Source: Yponomeuta sedellus
Taxonomy: Eukaryota; Arthropoda; Insecta; Lepidoptera; Yponomeutidae
Assembly: GCA_934045075.1 (NCBI GenBank)
Contig: OW203722.1
Span: forward strand, 16,542,986-16,606,985
Direction of reading: 5' to 3'
DNA: 64,000 nucleotides
A program made the translations under genes and the position numbers. Shown piece after piece: positions 21,313-32,207 of the stretch. Under the pieces are notes generated by a model that saw nothing but the letters and a program-made list of their open reading frames with translations, ran no database searches and had not been told where the DNA came from. Position 1 is the first letter of the stretch, and every line of letters begins with the position of its first letter.

Positions 21313-21654
21313 AGGCCTCCGCAGACGAGATACTATCCTCCGGGTACTTTTTTGTCCGTCGATATAGATCTCTTATAAATTGTATCGAATAACGCACACG
21401 AAGGACTGAAAGTACCCCGTATAAAAAGTCCCTCAAGTTTCTCAGGACATCAAGAGACCGGACTGGACAAAAGTTCGGTGTTTACTTTAACACGCCTTTT
21501 GTTACGCTACATAGTGTACGCTTCACTCAATTTCCGGGGAACAAATGACCGCACACCGTAGGTGTTAATCCGCGACAAGTACTCGGAGGACATTTTTACA
21601 CGATTAAGGGACTTTTGTCCCTTGGGGACTAAAGTCACTCGTCTGCGCAGGCCC
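21313..21654. mobile_element. Harbinger-type MITE with TTA target duplication
   Basis: The ends are AGGCCTCCGCAGACGAG and CTCGTCTGCGCAGGCCC, flanked by TTA at 21310-21312 and 21655-21657. A 3-bp TWA duplication and GGCC-like termini point to the PIF/Harbinger group. It is 342 bp, without ORF. Confidence 0.65.
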
Positions 21655-21776
21655 TTAAACTGTTTTTACTTATTCACTTCACGTCTCAACTGAATGTAGG
21701 ATGTAGGTAACCAAACTGGAGCAGTCATAGCGTCACCGTCCGTTGTTTCTGGCCCCTCTAATTGCGATGTCAAAAC

Positions 21777-21880
21777 TGAGTAAAAGTATATCTTAATGAC
21801 TCGCGATGCATACATAGTTATATATTTAACGGGTCTAATCGTGATTATTTATTAGGTAAAACGTTATTAATTACTTTTTT
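21777..21880 (+). repeat. Dispersed repeat (TTAATGACTCGCGA..GGTAAAACGT)
   Basis: TTAATGACTCGCGATGC, ATACATAGTTATA, ACGGGTCTAATCG and TTTATTAGGTAAAACGT occur in the same order here, at 49428-49505, and in part at 23607-23680. Confidence 0.65.
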
Positions 21881-22300
21881 TAGAAGGTAGGTAGAATAGA
21901 GAATTGTTATTATTAAATTCTTTATTGTATTTAAAAGTAAGTTTTATTACGAAGGCGTACCTAAATAGCATTTATTTCCAGTACAACCTTAGGTTTGTGG
22001 ATAGTATGGCTTGGACAAAGCGCGATACATAGATTACTTTAGTACATAAATTACTAAAGGGGAAGCAGCCACAACCCGCAAAATAAATACGTAGATAAAT
22101 AAATTTAATAATAGCAATTTCATTAATGTCCAAGTACAAATCATGCATTTGCGGTAATATCGCTATACGATCTCCTCCAAACAATCTTATATCATATCAT
22201 ATCAATACACAGTTACAATTCTAACAGTTTTTCCTTAATATTCATGTTACACTATCGACAATTGGACAAAATAATGATAAACGCGCTTGCCAGCTACACC

Positions 22301-22570
22301 GCTCCGCTACCACCGCTGTTTGACAGCGGTGGTAGCGGAGCAATGTAGAACGCCGGCTTCTCAATCGGGAGGTCATGGGTTCGAACCCCGGCATGTACCA
22401 ATGACATTGTTTTCTAAGTTATGTACATTTGTGAAATTTTAGTAGCAATACTACTCGCTGACCATGAAGGAAAACATCGTAAGAAAACCCTAGTGTCTGA
22501 GGTGTTAGCGTACCTCAGCGCTTGCTACGTATAATGGCCCAACTATGAGGCTAAGTGCGGAAATCTCAGG
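22301..22570 (+). mobile_element. tRNA-headed SINE with palindromic 5' end
   Basis: The head AGCGGTGGTAGCGGAGC (22323-22341) is preceded by its exact 19-bp complement (22301-22319) with a 3-base gap. Then follow the B box GGTTCGAACCCCGG, GGAAAACATCGTAAG and the variant tail GGCCCAACTATGAGGC, a tail shared with 35845-35970. Confidence 0.78.
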
Positions 22571-22887
22571 TCTAACTAACTAAACGCGCTTGCAAGTCAG
22601 GGTTAAATAATTAAATCTTTATTCTATTTGAAATTTAATGTATATTATTATAATGTCTTAGCTCAGTATATCCAAGAAATAGCAGTCAGCGTTAATCACC
22701 ACAAGAACTTCTAATAGACTGAGGGTATTTCACTGTGGAGCTAAACGCCGTGCGCACATTTCGAGGCAGCTACTAAACTGAGCCCACTGAACCTTTTCTG
22801 TCCCCGTCATAGAGTCCAAAACCGGCGAGTCACAAAGATTATTAGACCAGCATACACAGTAAACCTAGATTACAAAGTCCGGTATAT

Positions 22888-23043
22888 TTAAATTTGCGGA
22901 GCTGCCTGTGGCGTGAGAGCACGCGGTTGCAACACAATGCAATGGAACGTCTCAATTGGACCTGTCACGGGATGGCGAAATATGATGGGGGCGACCATGC
23001 AGTTTGGCACGCACACGAGTGCATACGTGTGGTCGACGTACTG
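22888..23043 (-). CDS. Candidate C-terminal coding fragment, GC3-rich
   Basis: On the minus strand 51 codons beginning HQYVDHTYALVCVPNCMVAP and ending LQPRALTPQAAPQI run to a TAA. Third positions are mostly G or C, in strong contrast to the AT-rich surroundings, which suggests real or recently real coding sequence. A MITE (23046-23412) lies immediately upstream on this strand. The DNA beyond the MITE is also GC-rich, so an older reading frame may be split by it. The product is unknown. Confidence 0.3.
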   Translation of the reverse strand, partial: QYVDHTYALVCVPNCMVAPIIFRHPVTGPIETFHCIVLQPRALTPQAAPQI

Positions 23044-23045
23044 GT

Positions 23046-23412
23046 GCTTCCACATTGCCGTTAGAAAATGCTTAGTAACGTTAATAAACATTTGTTAGCA
23101 AATATTTAATCACAAATGTTAAAAAATGTTTTCATGTTAGAAAATGTTTAGTAACGTTAAGTTAACAAATTATAACAAAATTAAACATGTGTTACCTATT
23201 GTTGGTAAATCTCTTATAAAGGTGACGGCGGGCTAGCGGGGGGAGGGAACACCAGATTTAAATGTTAACATTAGTAAACATTTTCTATTAGTGTAAGAGC
23301 ACTTATAACATGTAACAGTTCCTAACAAAATGTAACAATTGACAACATTTGTTAGTAAATGTTTTTATGTTAGAAAATGTTTACAAAAAAATTGTAACGG
23401 CAATGTGGGAGC
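23046..23412. mobile_element. MITE with GCTTCCACATTGCCGTTA ends
   Basis: The 18-bp ends (23046-23063 and 23395-23412) are complementary with one mismatch. The inside is made of repeated TTAGAAAATGTTTAGTAACG and AACATTTGTTAG motifs in both orientations. No clear target duplication was found. Confidence 0.65.
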
Positions 23413-24447
23413 AGCATACCACCTGCGCCGAGGTCCATACAACTACTAGCTAGAGTTGCGGTGCATCACTTTTGAAACTTTTTCGCTTGGAGCTTGCACG
23501 TGAGGATCTTTGCTGGTCCGCACCATTGGGCTTTCTTTATTGTTTGTCGACCGCCAAAACGTGTGGAAGTCATTTATTCCCACTTGTTCATCTAAGGGTT
23601 AATAGACTTTGCAATAGTATTTCTTAATGACTCGCGAAGCTCATACAGTTATACGAGTATATTAGACGGGTCTAATCGTCTTTGCAACATTTATTCGATT
23701 GTAATCGTAATCATGATTGTAATCGGATAAACTAGGCTGTTTGTCGGAAGTCAGAGCTTAATGAATGAGTAGAGATGGAGCTCGCGTCGTCGGTTGCTCT
23801 TTTCTCTCTTTTACAATCCAATAATGCGAAGCACATACGAAAAGTTTATTTCAAATAGTTCACCGAATTGTCATAGTAAACAATGAATAGTAGTTACATG
23901 AATCTCAGCCCAACAGTCAAGTATAAACTACAAAGGTAGCAATCAAGCTAGAAGATGATTAGTGTAGGAGACATTGTTGTGAAGGTAAAGATAAACGTAG
24001 ATAATTAACATCTCTGCGGTTTGGTTTTCTTATTACGCACTGACTAGCCAGATGAAACATGATAAGTAAAATAACACGTTTGTAACGGGAAAAAATTAGG
24101 TACCTAAAAAAAATCAAGAATAACTTGTACTAGATATGCAGTTTTCGAAATAAATGTAGAAGATTTGATTAGGTTGACATGTTGTCGACTGTACTAACTA
24201 TAGTTTTCAGTGCTTGGAACTTCTTTTCTTTCTTGCGCTGCTCATAACTAAATGTCTCTGAGAGACTGTAGAAAATTTGAAAAACAATACGTGCACTCTT
24301 ATCAGTTATATTAAAGGCGACTTTGCAACTAAAATGTATAGGTTGTCTTGCTGTTGACTGTACACCTTTAATGCTTGGAACTTCTCTTCTTTCTACCGCT
24401 GCTTACAACAATTTACAATGTTATAATTTTATTACAAATTGTTGTAA

Positions 24448-24833
24448 GCAGCGCTCGTGGCCTAGTCGAACCGAGTGTTTGGAATCAATCACTTGAGTTA
24501 AGCAACAACAGGCGCGGTCAGGTGCTGGATAGGTGACCGTCCCGTGACTACCGCTATTGGCATTTTTCCGAGCGCTTCCTTGTTTCGCAAGGCACGTAAA
24601 GTCGTTGGTACCGGCTGCCAAGTAATGGCAGTCGTTAAGCCGTGTCCGAGGCCTTATGGGCATAACTTCTGACAGTAAGGCCCGCCACTGTCTTACCAAC
24701 CATCAACCAACAACCGAGACTTGGCCACCGTGGTGGAGTATGGCCTAACCTTCCTGCGATGCAGGAAGATACCCGAGCCCCAGCAGTCCAGCAGTGTGGA
24801 CATATTAAGGGTTGAAATCATCATCATCATGTG
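24448..24833 (+). mobile_element. 5S rRNA-derived SINE, full length
   Basis: It has the head GCGCTCGTGGCCTAGTCGAA, GTTAAGCAACAACAGGCGC, GGTGACCGTCCCGTGACTA and all later blocks, with a small internal duplication (CCAGCAGTCCAGCAGTG) near the 3' end. It ends in GAAATCATCATCATCATG. Confidence 0.83.
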
Positions 24834-25009
24834 AACTGAAAAGGCGGCGTGCCGGTAATTTTTGTGTTGAAGAAATTCATTGAGGTCCAATGAGTTTATT
24901 GAGCCCTAATAAAGATTGCACCATAACAGCAGTCTGTGAAGCAGTTTATAAACTTTACCATCACTACTGAGCTAACTGGCTCTTTAAATTGCAATTACTA
25001 TGATTAAAA

Positions 25010-25330
25010 TTTCGTAGCGGTGGCAGCGGTAAAACGCCGGCCTCACATTCGGAAGGTCATTGGTTCGAACCCCGGCTTTGATTTCTAAGTTGCATACATT
25101 TGTGAACTTGTAGTAGCAATACCACTAACCGTGAAGGAAAACATCATGAGGTAACCTTAGTGTCCGAGGTGTTCACATACCTCAGCGCTTGAAATTGCCA
25201 ATCTGCGGTGGGCACGCGTGATAATTAAGCCCTTACTCACTTTCGAAAGCCTGTAAGTCTGCTTTGTTTTGTAGGCTGCAAGATTTTTATTTCTATGAGC
25301 CTATGACGTAAATAGGCTACATAAGAAAAA
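25010..25330 (+). mobile_element. tRNA-headed SINE, full length (tail type A)
   Basis: The head TAGCGGTGGCAGCGGTAAAA, B box GGTTCGAACCCCGG, GGAAAACATCATGAGG core, ACCTCAGCGCTTGAAATTGC and GGGCACGCGTG blocks and the AATAGGCTACATAAG end are all present in order. Confidence 0.82.
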
Positions 25331-25430
25331 AAAATTGGTCACGCTAGTAAAGTCTTTAGGAAGAAGAGTATATTGTTTCCTAGTTAGGAAGGGTTGGGGT
25401 GACGACCGACGTTCCCGCAACACTTTATCT

Positions 25431-25614
25431 ATCTTCTATAATATAAAAATGAATCGCTGAATGTGTTGGTAAGCGCACATCTCGAGAGCAGCTGAACCGA
25501 TTTTCCTAATTTTTTTTTTTAGAATATTCCCCGGAAGTACTAGGATGGTTCTTACGGAGAGAAAAAAATTTAGGAATCGATGGTAGACGGTACGAAGTTC
25601 GCTGGGTCAGCTAG
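25431..25614 (+). mobile_element. Short Helitron-type element (3' end CTAG|T)
   Basis: It runs from ATAATATAAAAATGAATCGC to GCTGGGTCAGCTAG followed by T, the CTRR-T rule of Helitron 3' ends. A partial copy lies inverted at 37889-37986, and a relative with an ACTAGCTG start lies at 55693-55895. Confidence 0.5.
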
Positions 25615-26089
25615 TTTGTCATAAAAGTTATTTGTACCTTGACATATTGTGCGCGTTAGTACTTATTTCCTTTCGTCTCATTGTGAAACTACTTGGAAAC
25701 AAAAAAATTTAACAATTAAACGAAATTTGGGAAAATAGCAGGAAGGGTACTATATTTTATCCCTATTAATATAACCTCTGGAGCCAGCGGTAGACCGCTT
25801 GCCTTATATCCTAGAGGAAATGCAGCCAGGACTTCGTTTCCTTCATGTACTAATGATAGTTTTTTAAGGCGGTCCCTGAAGGAGCAATTCCCATACAAAT
25901 GTAGTTTGGTTTTAATACACAAACGACATGCTGCATCTCAATGACACTTTACCAATATCTTTAGAGGACACTAATTAAGGTTTGATCGTGCTTACAACTG
26001 AGGTTAATACATTTTTCTGTTATTCTCGACTTGTGTTCTCTTAACATATTGATTACCAATAAAAACAAAACTACATAGTTTTGTTTTTA

Positions 26090-26164
26090 CTTAAGGCTTC
26101 CCTGCAAGGAGTTTATTTCCGTACAAACATTTGTACTGAAATAAACTCCTTGCAGGGTCTTAAG
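26090..26164. repeat. Long hairpin (about 32-bp arms)
   Basis: The arms CTTAAG..CCCTGCAAGGAG..GTAC (26090-26124) and GTAC..CTCCTTGCAGGG..CTTAAG (26133-26164) pair almost perfectly around 8 bases. A smaller hairpin of AAAACAAAACTA type lies just before it. Confidence 0.8.
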
Positions 26165-26176
26165 TGACGTACTTAT

Positions 26177-26224
26177 TATATTTTTTTTAATGCACTAACC
26201 CGTGCTAAGGACAATTTTAAAACC
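26177..26224 (-). mobile_element. tRNA-SINE (family T) 3' end alone, with 12-bp target duplication
   Basis: A 48-bp piece whose minus strand reads TTGTCCTTAGCACGGGTTAG and ends in A-rich sequence is flanked by TGACGTACTTAT on both sides (26165-26176 and 26225-26236). Confidence 0.8.
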
Positions 26225-26321
26225 TGACGTACTTATGTCTGTGAAATTGTTTAGTAGTAAAACCATCCAGTATCTATGAAAGAAAACATCGTGTTCACAC
26301 CTCAGCGGTTGATATTGCGCA

Positions 26322-26534
26322 TCAAACCGGTTTCTCACTATGGGATGTAATGTAATATATATAACATCTTGAGATATAATAATTTATCGCTCGTCATACA
26401 TTTAGTTTAGCTATAATATTATTATAACACAGTGTGAACCGTTCTCGTACAACATTTATGACCAGCGATAACTTTTTATATCTCAAGATGTAATATATAT
26501 TATATTACATCCCATAGCGAAAAGCCGGCTTAAG
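26322..26534. mobile_element. MITE with ~55-bp inverted ends
   Basis: The left end (about 26325-26378) has ACTATGGGATGTAATGTAAT and ACATCTTGAGATATA. The right end (about 26477-26532) has the complement TATATCTCAAGATGT and ATTACATCCCATAG. The total is about 210 bp, without ORF. Confidence 0.75.
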
Positions 26535-28380
26535 TCCGATTAAATTCTGTAGTGATTTGTAAATTTGAAACCGATTGATACCATTTTTCGTTTGACTCAA
26601 TTAAATCGCCTAGAGTATGTATTCCATAGATGCACTGAATAAAGCAATTTGTTTGTTTCCAATCTAGAAACTGCGCTAGTTGCTTGATTGGAAGTATAAT
26701 ATGATAACCTAATTATTGAATTAGTAGGTACCAATGACTCTAAGTAATTCAAAGAGTCATCGGGAAAAGTTGAAGTTAAATTCCAAAGGCGAGCTCTTAA
26801 TGATTTTGCATCTTTCAAGTCTAATAATAAATAAACTACCTATGTGTTAGGCCCACACACCAAGTTATTATAAACGATGTAAATATTATTACATGCGACA
26901 ATTTTAATTGTCTTGTATTTATGTAGGTTATTTTGTATTATTTATGTATCCCAACTTTTAACTAACGTCATAACAATTTAACCAATCGTCACAATTTGAC
27001 ACATGTTAGACATGCCTTAGTAGGCGGTCGGGCTTTTAATTACTTTTCAATGCAACTCCATCACCTTCTAAAAAACAATGCCCCAGACACTGCAGTGTCC
27101 GAGTGGTCCCTTCACCCATCTAGTGTTTACGAAGATATGTTGTATGAATCATCTCATTAAACGTACATGCACAGACCAAAGTTTTCTTTATTCCAACTCC
27201 ATTTATGAAAATTAAGATTCGTTCGAAACTTCCTACTCTCTATATCGTATTTAATAATAAACGTACCTACTCATCTCCTCTCAAACGTACTCATATCAGC
27301 AACTCTGCAATGAAGCAAACAATCTCTGACTGTTTAGGTTGAAACCTTTACAGCACGCTTTTATCGTCGTCGATAAACAAAGTAAATAGCATTAGTAGAG
27401 GCCAAAGGAGTGAAAGTGCTCGTAAAGAAAACGTTTTAGGTGGATTGACTCACTTATTTCTATGTTCATAAGGCAGGTCATACTGAATAAAATGTAGTGT
27501 AAATTTGTGATTTACCCAATGATGCTACGCCTTTGAGAGCAAAACTCGATTGCAAAACGTCTCTACAAATAAAGTAGGTAGCAGTGTTGCGAAGGGACCC
27601 AGGGTTAACCAACGCCATCAATTGATAAGAAAACATATCTTATTTATAATAACATTTTAATGGATGTGAACATCATAGTTAATAATGGTCAACATATGGT
27701 CAAAAGCCGATGTCTCTACGATCCCCGGATAATGCTTTGAAATCGATAATTAATGTCTAATTAAATAGTTTTTTAGTTTAATTTGTCTTTATTAATCTAT
27801 ATATTTTTTATCTTTAAATTAGATTAATGTGCATAACAGTTTGTTGAGTTTAACATGCATGATGCGACAACCTATAAGTGGGTGAGCAATTACAGTTTTA
27901 AGTCTGTGTTTTTTTTTGTCTCTGTGAATGTATTGTTGTAACGCCGCGCCTGTCGGTTGTCCTTATAAAATAAATAAATAAAAGTTCTGAAAAAATAGCT
28001 AACACTATTATTGAGAATTGATGAGAATTTATTGAAAAAACACACCTTTTTAAAAAATGTATTATAGAAAAGATATAGGTAATATACGAATACGCTATAT
28101 TTAAATTTGTTACTTATGACATCAGAGTTCAAAACGTTTGAATTATACAGCAGACAGCAGCACCACCTTTCTGTAAGTTGTCACTCAAATTTCTGTAAAT
28201 TTCTCAATGGGAACAAATGTACTTTTATTTCGTTTTAATTGTAGCTTTAAGTTTCTTTTTATGTTACGATGCACGACTTGTAATTTTTCTTTTAGTGTAG
28301 AGGTGATATTTGAAAATCAGCGCTGTTTCGAATTGAAGCAATTAAGGCTAAAATAGTATCATTGACGCACACACGCACAC
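26535..28380. other. Mostly unannotated AT-rich stretch
   Basis: It contains a SINE tail B at about 27063-27160 (GTGTCCGAGTGGTCCCTTCA). Otherwise I see no gene, splice pair or terminal repeats. The minus frame at 26597-26818 is open for 73 codons but has no recognisable feature. Confidence 0.4.
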
Positions 28381-28383
28381 TTT

Positions 28384-28588
28384 ATGACATCGCTTAACGA
28401 CTGCCATTACATCACAGCCGGCAACAACGGCTTTACGTGCCTTGCGAAGCACGGAAGCGCTCGGAAAAGTGCCACTAGAGGTAGTCACGGGACGGTCACC
28501 CATCCTGCACTTGACCGCGCCTGTTGTTGCTTAACGTAAGTGATTGATTCCAATTACTCGGTTAGCCTAGGCCACGAGCGCTTCAAGA
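28384..28588 (-). mobile_element. 5S rRNA-derived SINE, 5' half only
   Basis: The minus strand starts GAAGCGCTCGTGGCCTAGGC and runs through the 5S-like boxes to CTTCGCAAGGCACG and CGTTAAGCGATG, where it stops. Confidence 0.8.
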
Positions 28589-28589
28589 C

Positions 28590-29210
28590 ATATGTATGAC
28601 AATACGATCCTTTTTAAAAGCACAGGCCCAATAAAACAGATACAGCGTTTACGTAGAACAGTGTGATTAGCGAGAATGTTCTCGCTAACAAACAACACAA
28701 TGTGAGAAGCAGTCAGACAATGAGAAATGACACGTTGTAGCACGAACATCGCCCGTGACCTTAGGCGAAGACGAGCAATTGTAGCGAGTAACGAGCGACC
28801 GTTAAATCAGCCGGCTAATGCTCCAACATCATGGCTCAGACATTACACCAAGGCGAAACGTCATAATAACACCGATTGGGTTGAGAGCTACGGAAAGTCC
28901 GTTTAAGCTTTAGCCCGTAATTTATGTATTGAAATTGAGCGAGATTAGTCAATAAACTGAGATCGAAGCTGAGCATGACGGTGAGCTCTATCTGTGGTCT
29001 GTAGACAAATAAAAGCTAAACGCGCTCCAAATATTGGAATAGAATTCTACCTCTTCTAATTAAATTCTACCTGCGCTCCATGCATACTTGTATAATGACT
29101 ATTCGATGTACATTTCGTAACTAAGTATTGCCAAGTATAGTCTTCCTACGAATTGGCATAATAAACCATGAATTTCAGTTGTATGAAATGGGACAGCGAA
29201 CTTTAGCCCA
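28590..29210. other. Unique, CpG-containing stretch with a 10-bp palindrome
   Basis: It shows no repeat family or ORF. TTAGCGAGAA TG TTCTCGCTAA (28667-28688) is a perfect 10-bp inverted repeat with an nGAAnnTTCn heat-shock-element core. It could be regulatory or simply unknown. Confidence 0.4.
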
Positions 29211-29214
29211 GTAT

Positions 29215-29482
29215 CATCAACTTATCATGTCCCCATCGTGGGGCACAGACATTCCCTAGGACAGTATAGGCCAGACTCCACCACGGACACACACACACAC
29301 TTTTTTAATTATTGTTTGTGGCAAAATAAAGCATTAAGGCATTTATTCTTTATTTATTCGTTAAATAGTTGAAGAAATGTCCGGATTGGTGGAGGCTGCA
29401 AGACTAGTGGCTGGTTTTACTGTGAAGAGTTGACAAGCCACCATAAGGCCTCTGACTGGCTTAACAACTGCCATCTATTGTA
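29215..29482 (-). mobile_element. 5S rRNA-derived SINE, split by an (AC)n/AT-rich insertion
   Basis: The SINE 3' part (GGGGCACAGACATTCC to CCACCACGG) stops at about 29286 and resumes at about 29373 with TGTCCGGATTGGTGGAGG. Between them lie (AC)n and AT-rich bases. Confidence 0.65.
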
Positions 29483-29617
29483 TGACAAACTTGACGTTAT
29501 CAACCCTTGTATGTCCCCACTGCTGGGGCACGGGTCTCTTACTGCATCGCAGGAAGGTAAGGCCATATTCCACCACGGGTGCCAAGTCCGGGTTGGTGGA
29601 GGATTGTAAGACGGTGG

Positions 29618-30514
29618 GGTGCGATGCCAGATTACCTTCCCGTGTGCCCTTCCGCTTCCGTTCCTACTGATTCATTTTTGAACCAGTAGGAAGGGTAAGT
29701 GGCAAGGGCCGGTGCACCCTGGGTGCTGGTCAGTAACTTCTCTTTATGGGATCTTGCTGGCCAGCGGCGAAAAATCTGGCGGGAGGGGTCGCGTGGGCCC
29801 TGTTTCACTTTGTGGAGCGGGACCCAGGCGACCAACCGAATGAAGGACCGACTGGGGGGGGCGCCGCTGCGCGGAAGCGCGCGCGCCTCGTACCAGTCGG
29901 ACCAGAGTGGCCGCCGGGACGCGGAGGGTCGGGGGACTCTCTGCGTCCATCACGGCGGGCCGGAAGGCGCCCTTGCGTGTTCCGAGGGTGCCTTCTGGCA
30001 CGGAGGGGGCCCGCGCGGTCGCTCACCGCCTTCTCTGCTTTCAGAGAAGTGCTGGTGGGCGACGTGACGGGCCTCACGTGTGGGGCGTGTGGGGACCCTT
30101 GGGCCCCCACGCGCCTCAACGAGGAGGTGCGCCGCCCTCCCCGTCTCATCGACCGGGTTGCGATGGGATGGAGGGGGCGGCGCGTTGGGGCGTATGGGGG
30201 CCAAGATCATACGCACTTGGCCCCTATGCGCTCCAACGAAGAGATGCGGCGTTTTCTAGCCCCGTCGTCGAGCACCGATGGGGCAGAAGCGCCGCCGAAG
30301 GAGTGCCCGAAAGGGCGCCCGCAGACGGGGTCGCGGAAGTGTGCGCAAGCGTTCCCGTGGCCCCGTCCTTTGCGGTGCGGAGGAACACCCCAGGAGTTTT
30401 AGTCGGTATACCGCCCTTTTCAGGGCGGGGAGTCCGACATAACCACTGTGCTCCCCCGAGCCGGTGGTACCCGTAATTGGGGTTCTCCTGGGTGAAAAAA
30501 AAAAAAAAAAAAAG
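29618..30514 (+). mobile_element. GC-rich poly(A) retroinsertion of 897 bp inside the SINE
   Basis: The insertion is flanked by the 17-bp direct repeat GGATTGTAAGACGGTGG (29601-29617 and 30515-30531) and ends in 19 A's at about 30495-30513. It is strongly GC-rich against an AT-rich window, so open frames on all strands (up to 218 codons at 29746-30402) arise by composition. I see no endonuclease or RT motif. The 3' part (CCCCGAGCCGGTGGTACCCG) may be the untranslated end of an R1-like LINE; that link is a guess. Confidence 0.75.
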
Positions 30515-30745
30515 GGATTGTAAGACGGTGGCGGGCCTTACTGTCAGAAGTTATCAAGCCACCCATAAGGCCTCTGACATGGCTTAACGACTGCCATTAC
30601 ATCACAGCCGGCACCAACTACTTAACGTGCCTTGCGAAGCACGGAACCGCTCGGAAAAATGCCACTAGCGTTAGTCATAGACGGTCACCTATCCATGCAC
30701 TGAACGCGACGTATATTGCTTAACCTTTGTGACCGTCTAAGATCT

Positions 30746-30834
30746 AATTAAAACTGTTTTTATACGGATTTATGCTCGTTTATTACATTTTTTACAATTT
30801 TCCAACGTTTCCCGTGGTCCCGGATGACCCGGAT
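30746..30834 (-). mobile_element. 89-bp insertion with 13-bp target duplication
   Basis: CCGTCTAAGATCT stands on both sides (30733-30745 and 30835-30847). The minus strand runs from GGATCCGGGTCATCCGGGAC to AAAACAGTTTTAATTA, probably a truncated LINE 3' end. Confidence 0.7.
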
Positions 30835-31052
30835 CCGTCTAAGATCTCTCAGGTAGCCGGGGCTACGAACGATCTTGCTCTCACTTCAATATAAACTGTT
30901 ACCTCTAAAATTTGCAACATTTAATCTGAAACACGTCTTTACGATGATTGACTAATCAGACCTCCCGAATTGCGCTAATCGTTACTGCAACCTAGAAAAT
31001 CAGTAAACCACAAAAAAATAAATGGTAAAAAGTGTTTTGAACATTACTTAAA

Positions 31053-31197
31053 CTTATGGTCTTATTTATGCGGACACTATTACTTAGAACACTCCTCAGT
31101 AGATAAAATCTATGGTAAAGAGAAAAAAGTAACCATCAATTATTAAAACTGGTTCTGAGGAGTATTTCTGAGGAATCATGTTTTTATAAATAATATC
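31053..31197. mobile_element. Short MITE (TTATTTAT..ATAAATAA type)
   Basis: GTCTTATTTATGCGGACACT at the left is matched by ATGTTTTTATAAATAATATC at the right. The internal ACTCCTCAG and CTGAGGAGT are complementary too. Confidence 0.55.
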
Positions 31198-31199
31198 GT

Positions 31200-31600
31200 T
31201 GTTAGAGTGTAAGCTCTCGGTGGCTTAACGTTTTTTTTTATGTTGCCTCCATATGGGTGGCCTATTAGCAAGGGCCTCCCCCCTTTCAGACCAAGATTTT
31301 CGGTCATTTCCCACCTCTGAGCACTCCAGCAAGAATTTGTCGACATCATTCCGCCATGGTCCTCAGCCGCTCCCGTTTGCAATGACCGCCGCGTAGTACC
31401 CACTCGGTGGCAAGTTTCGCCCACCTATTGTGGTGCTTGCGACTTACGTGGCCGGCCCAGTTCCACATCAGTTTGGCGGTCTGAACATCCACATCCGTTA
31501 TGCTCGTTTTGGAGCGCAGTGTGGTTTCGGAGACGATCTATCCTCCAGACGCCTAATATACTGCGCTCTATCGATTAACGCTATCGTACATTATAGCCGC
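31200..31600 (-). mobile_element. LINE RT C-terminal fragment, frameshifted
   Basis: The minus strand encodes KLMWNWAGHVSRKHHNRWAK and LATEWVLRGG, then a TGA after RLRTMAE. This W-A-G-H-V motif is typical for the closing part of endonuclease/RT LINEs. Further upstream the frame shifts. Confidence 0.65.
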
Positions 31601-31920
31601 GCCAGACCTTCTGAAATAATCGATGTCTTAGACAAAACTTACGGATACGGATTTGAATCCGAGAACTTTAAAAGGATGTTTTCGAGTTGGTGTTCGTGGG
31701 ACTGTTTTTGTGGACAAGTCTATTAACAAGGTAATTAGGAAAAACTTTTTTTCTAATTTCCTTATCCATCACGTAATTGTCACTGAGATCAGCAGTGACC
31801 TCGAGGCGATCAGTTATGTTTGCTATGCTTGCTACAAAAAGTAATTTTTACGACTCGGCGCCGGCGTAGGTTAAATCGAACGAGCCGATACAATGGACGA
31901 ATTACGTTATAGCGCCGCAG

Positions 31921-31949
31921 AACCTCCTTATATATATATATATATATAA
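31921..31949. repeat. (TA)n microsatellite
   Basis: About ten TA units stand in a row at 31928-31948. Confidence 0.9.
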
Positions 31950-32207
31950 ATAATCGTAACTCTTCTAACAATTTTTTGTTACAAGATAAGGAAATGAACT
32001 TTTTGTCTCTTGTTGGAGCGTGGGTTAACGTAATTAAAGTAATTCAATATGGAAACTTCAATAAACTAATTTAACAAGTTACCTATCTTGATTAATCAAC
32101 GAACTATAATACCACATATTTATGAAAAACGACATACTAGATGAACTGGACTTAAGTTTAGTTCGTTTTATGATAGTTGATTGCTAAACTGTGAGGCATC
32201 TCCGCCC

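Larger units (their letters stand above)
29497..30870 (-). mobile_element. 5S rRNA-derived SINE carrying two nested insertions
   Basis: The SINE pieces are 29497-29617, 30515-30745 and 30835-30870. Read together without the insertions they follow the family order from GTATGTCCCCACTGCTGGGG to GTAGCCGGGGCTACGA. Each insertion is framed by its own direct repeat. Confidence 0.82.

Noticed and set aside
29744..30476. Several overlapping 80-218 codon frames on both strands
   Set aside because: All lie in the GC-rich retroinsertion, where stop codons are rare by composition. None shows a domain, and frames on both strands are equally open.
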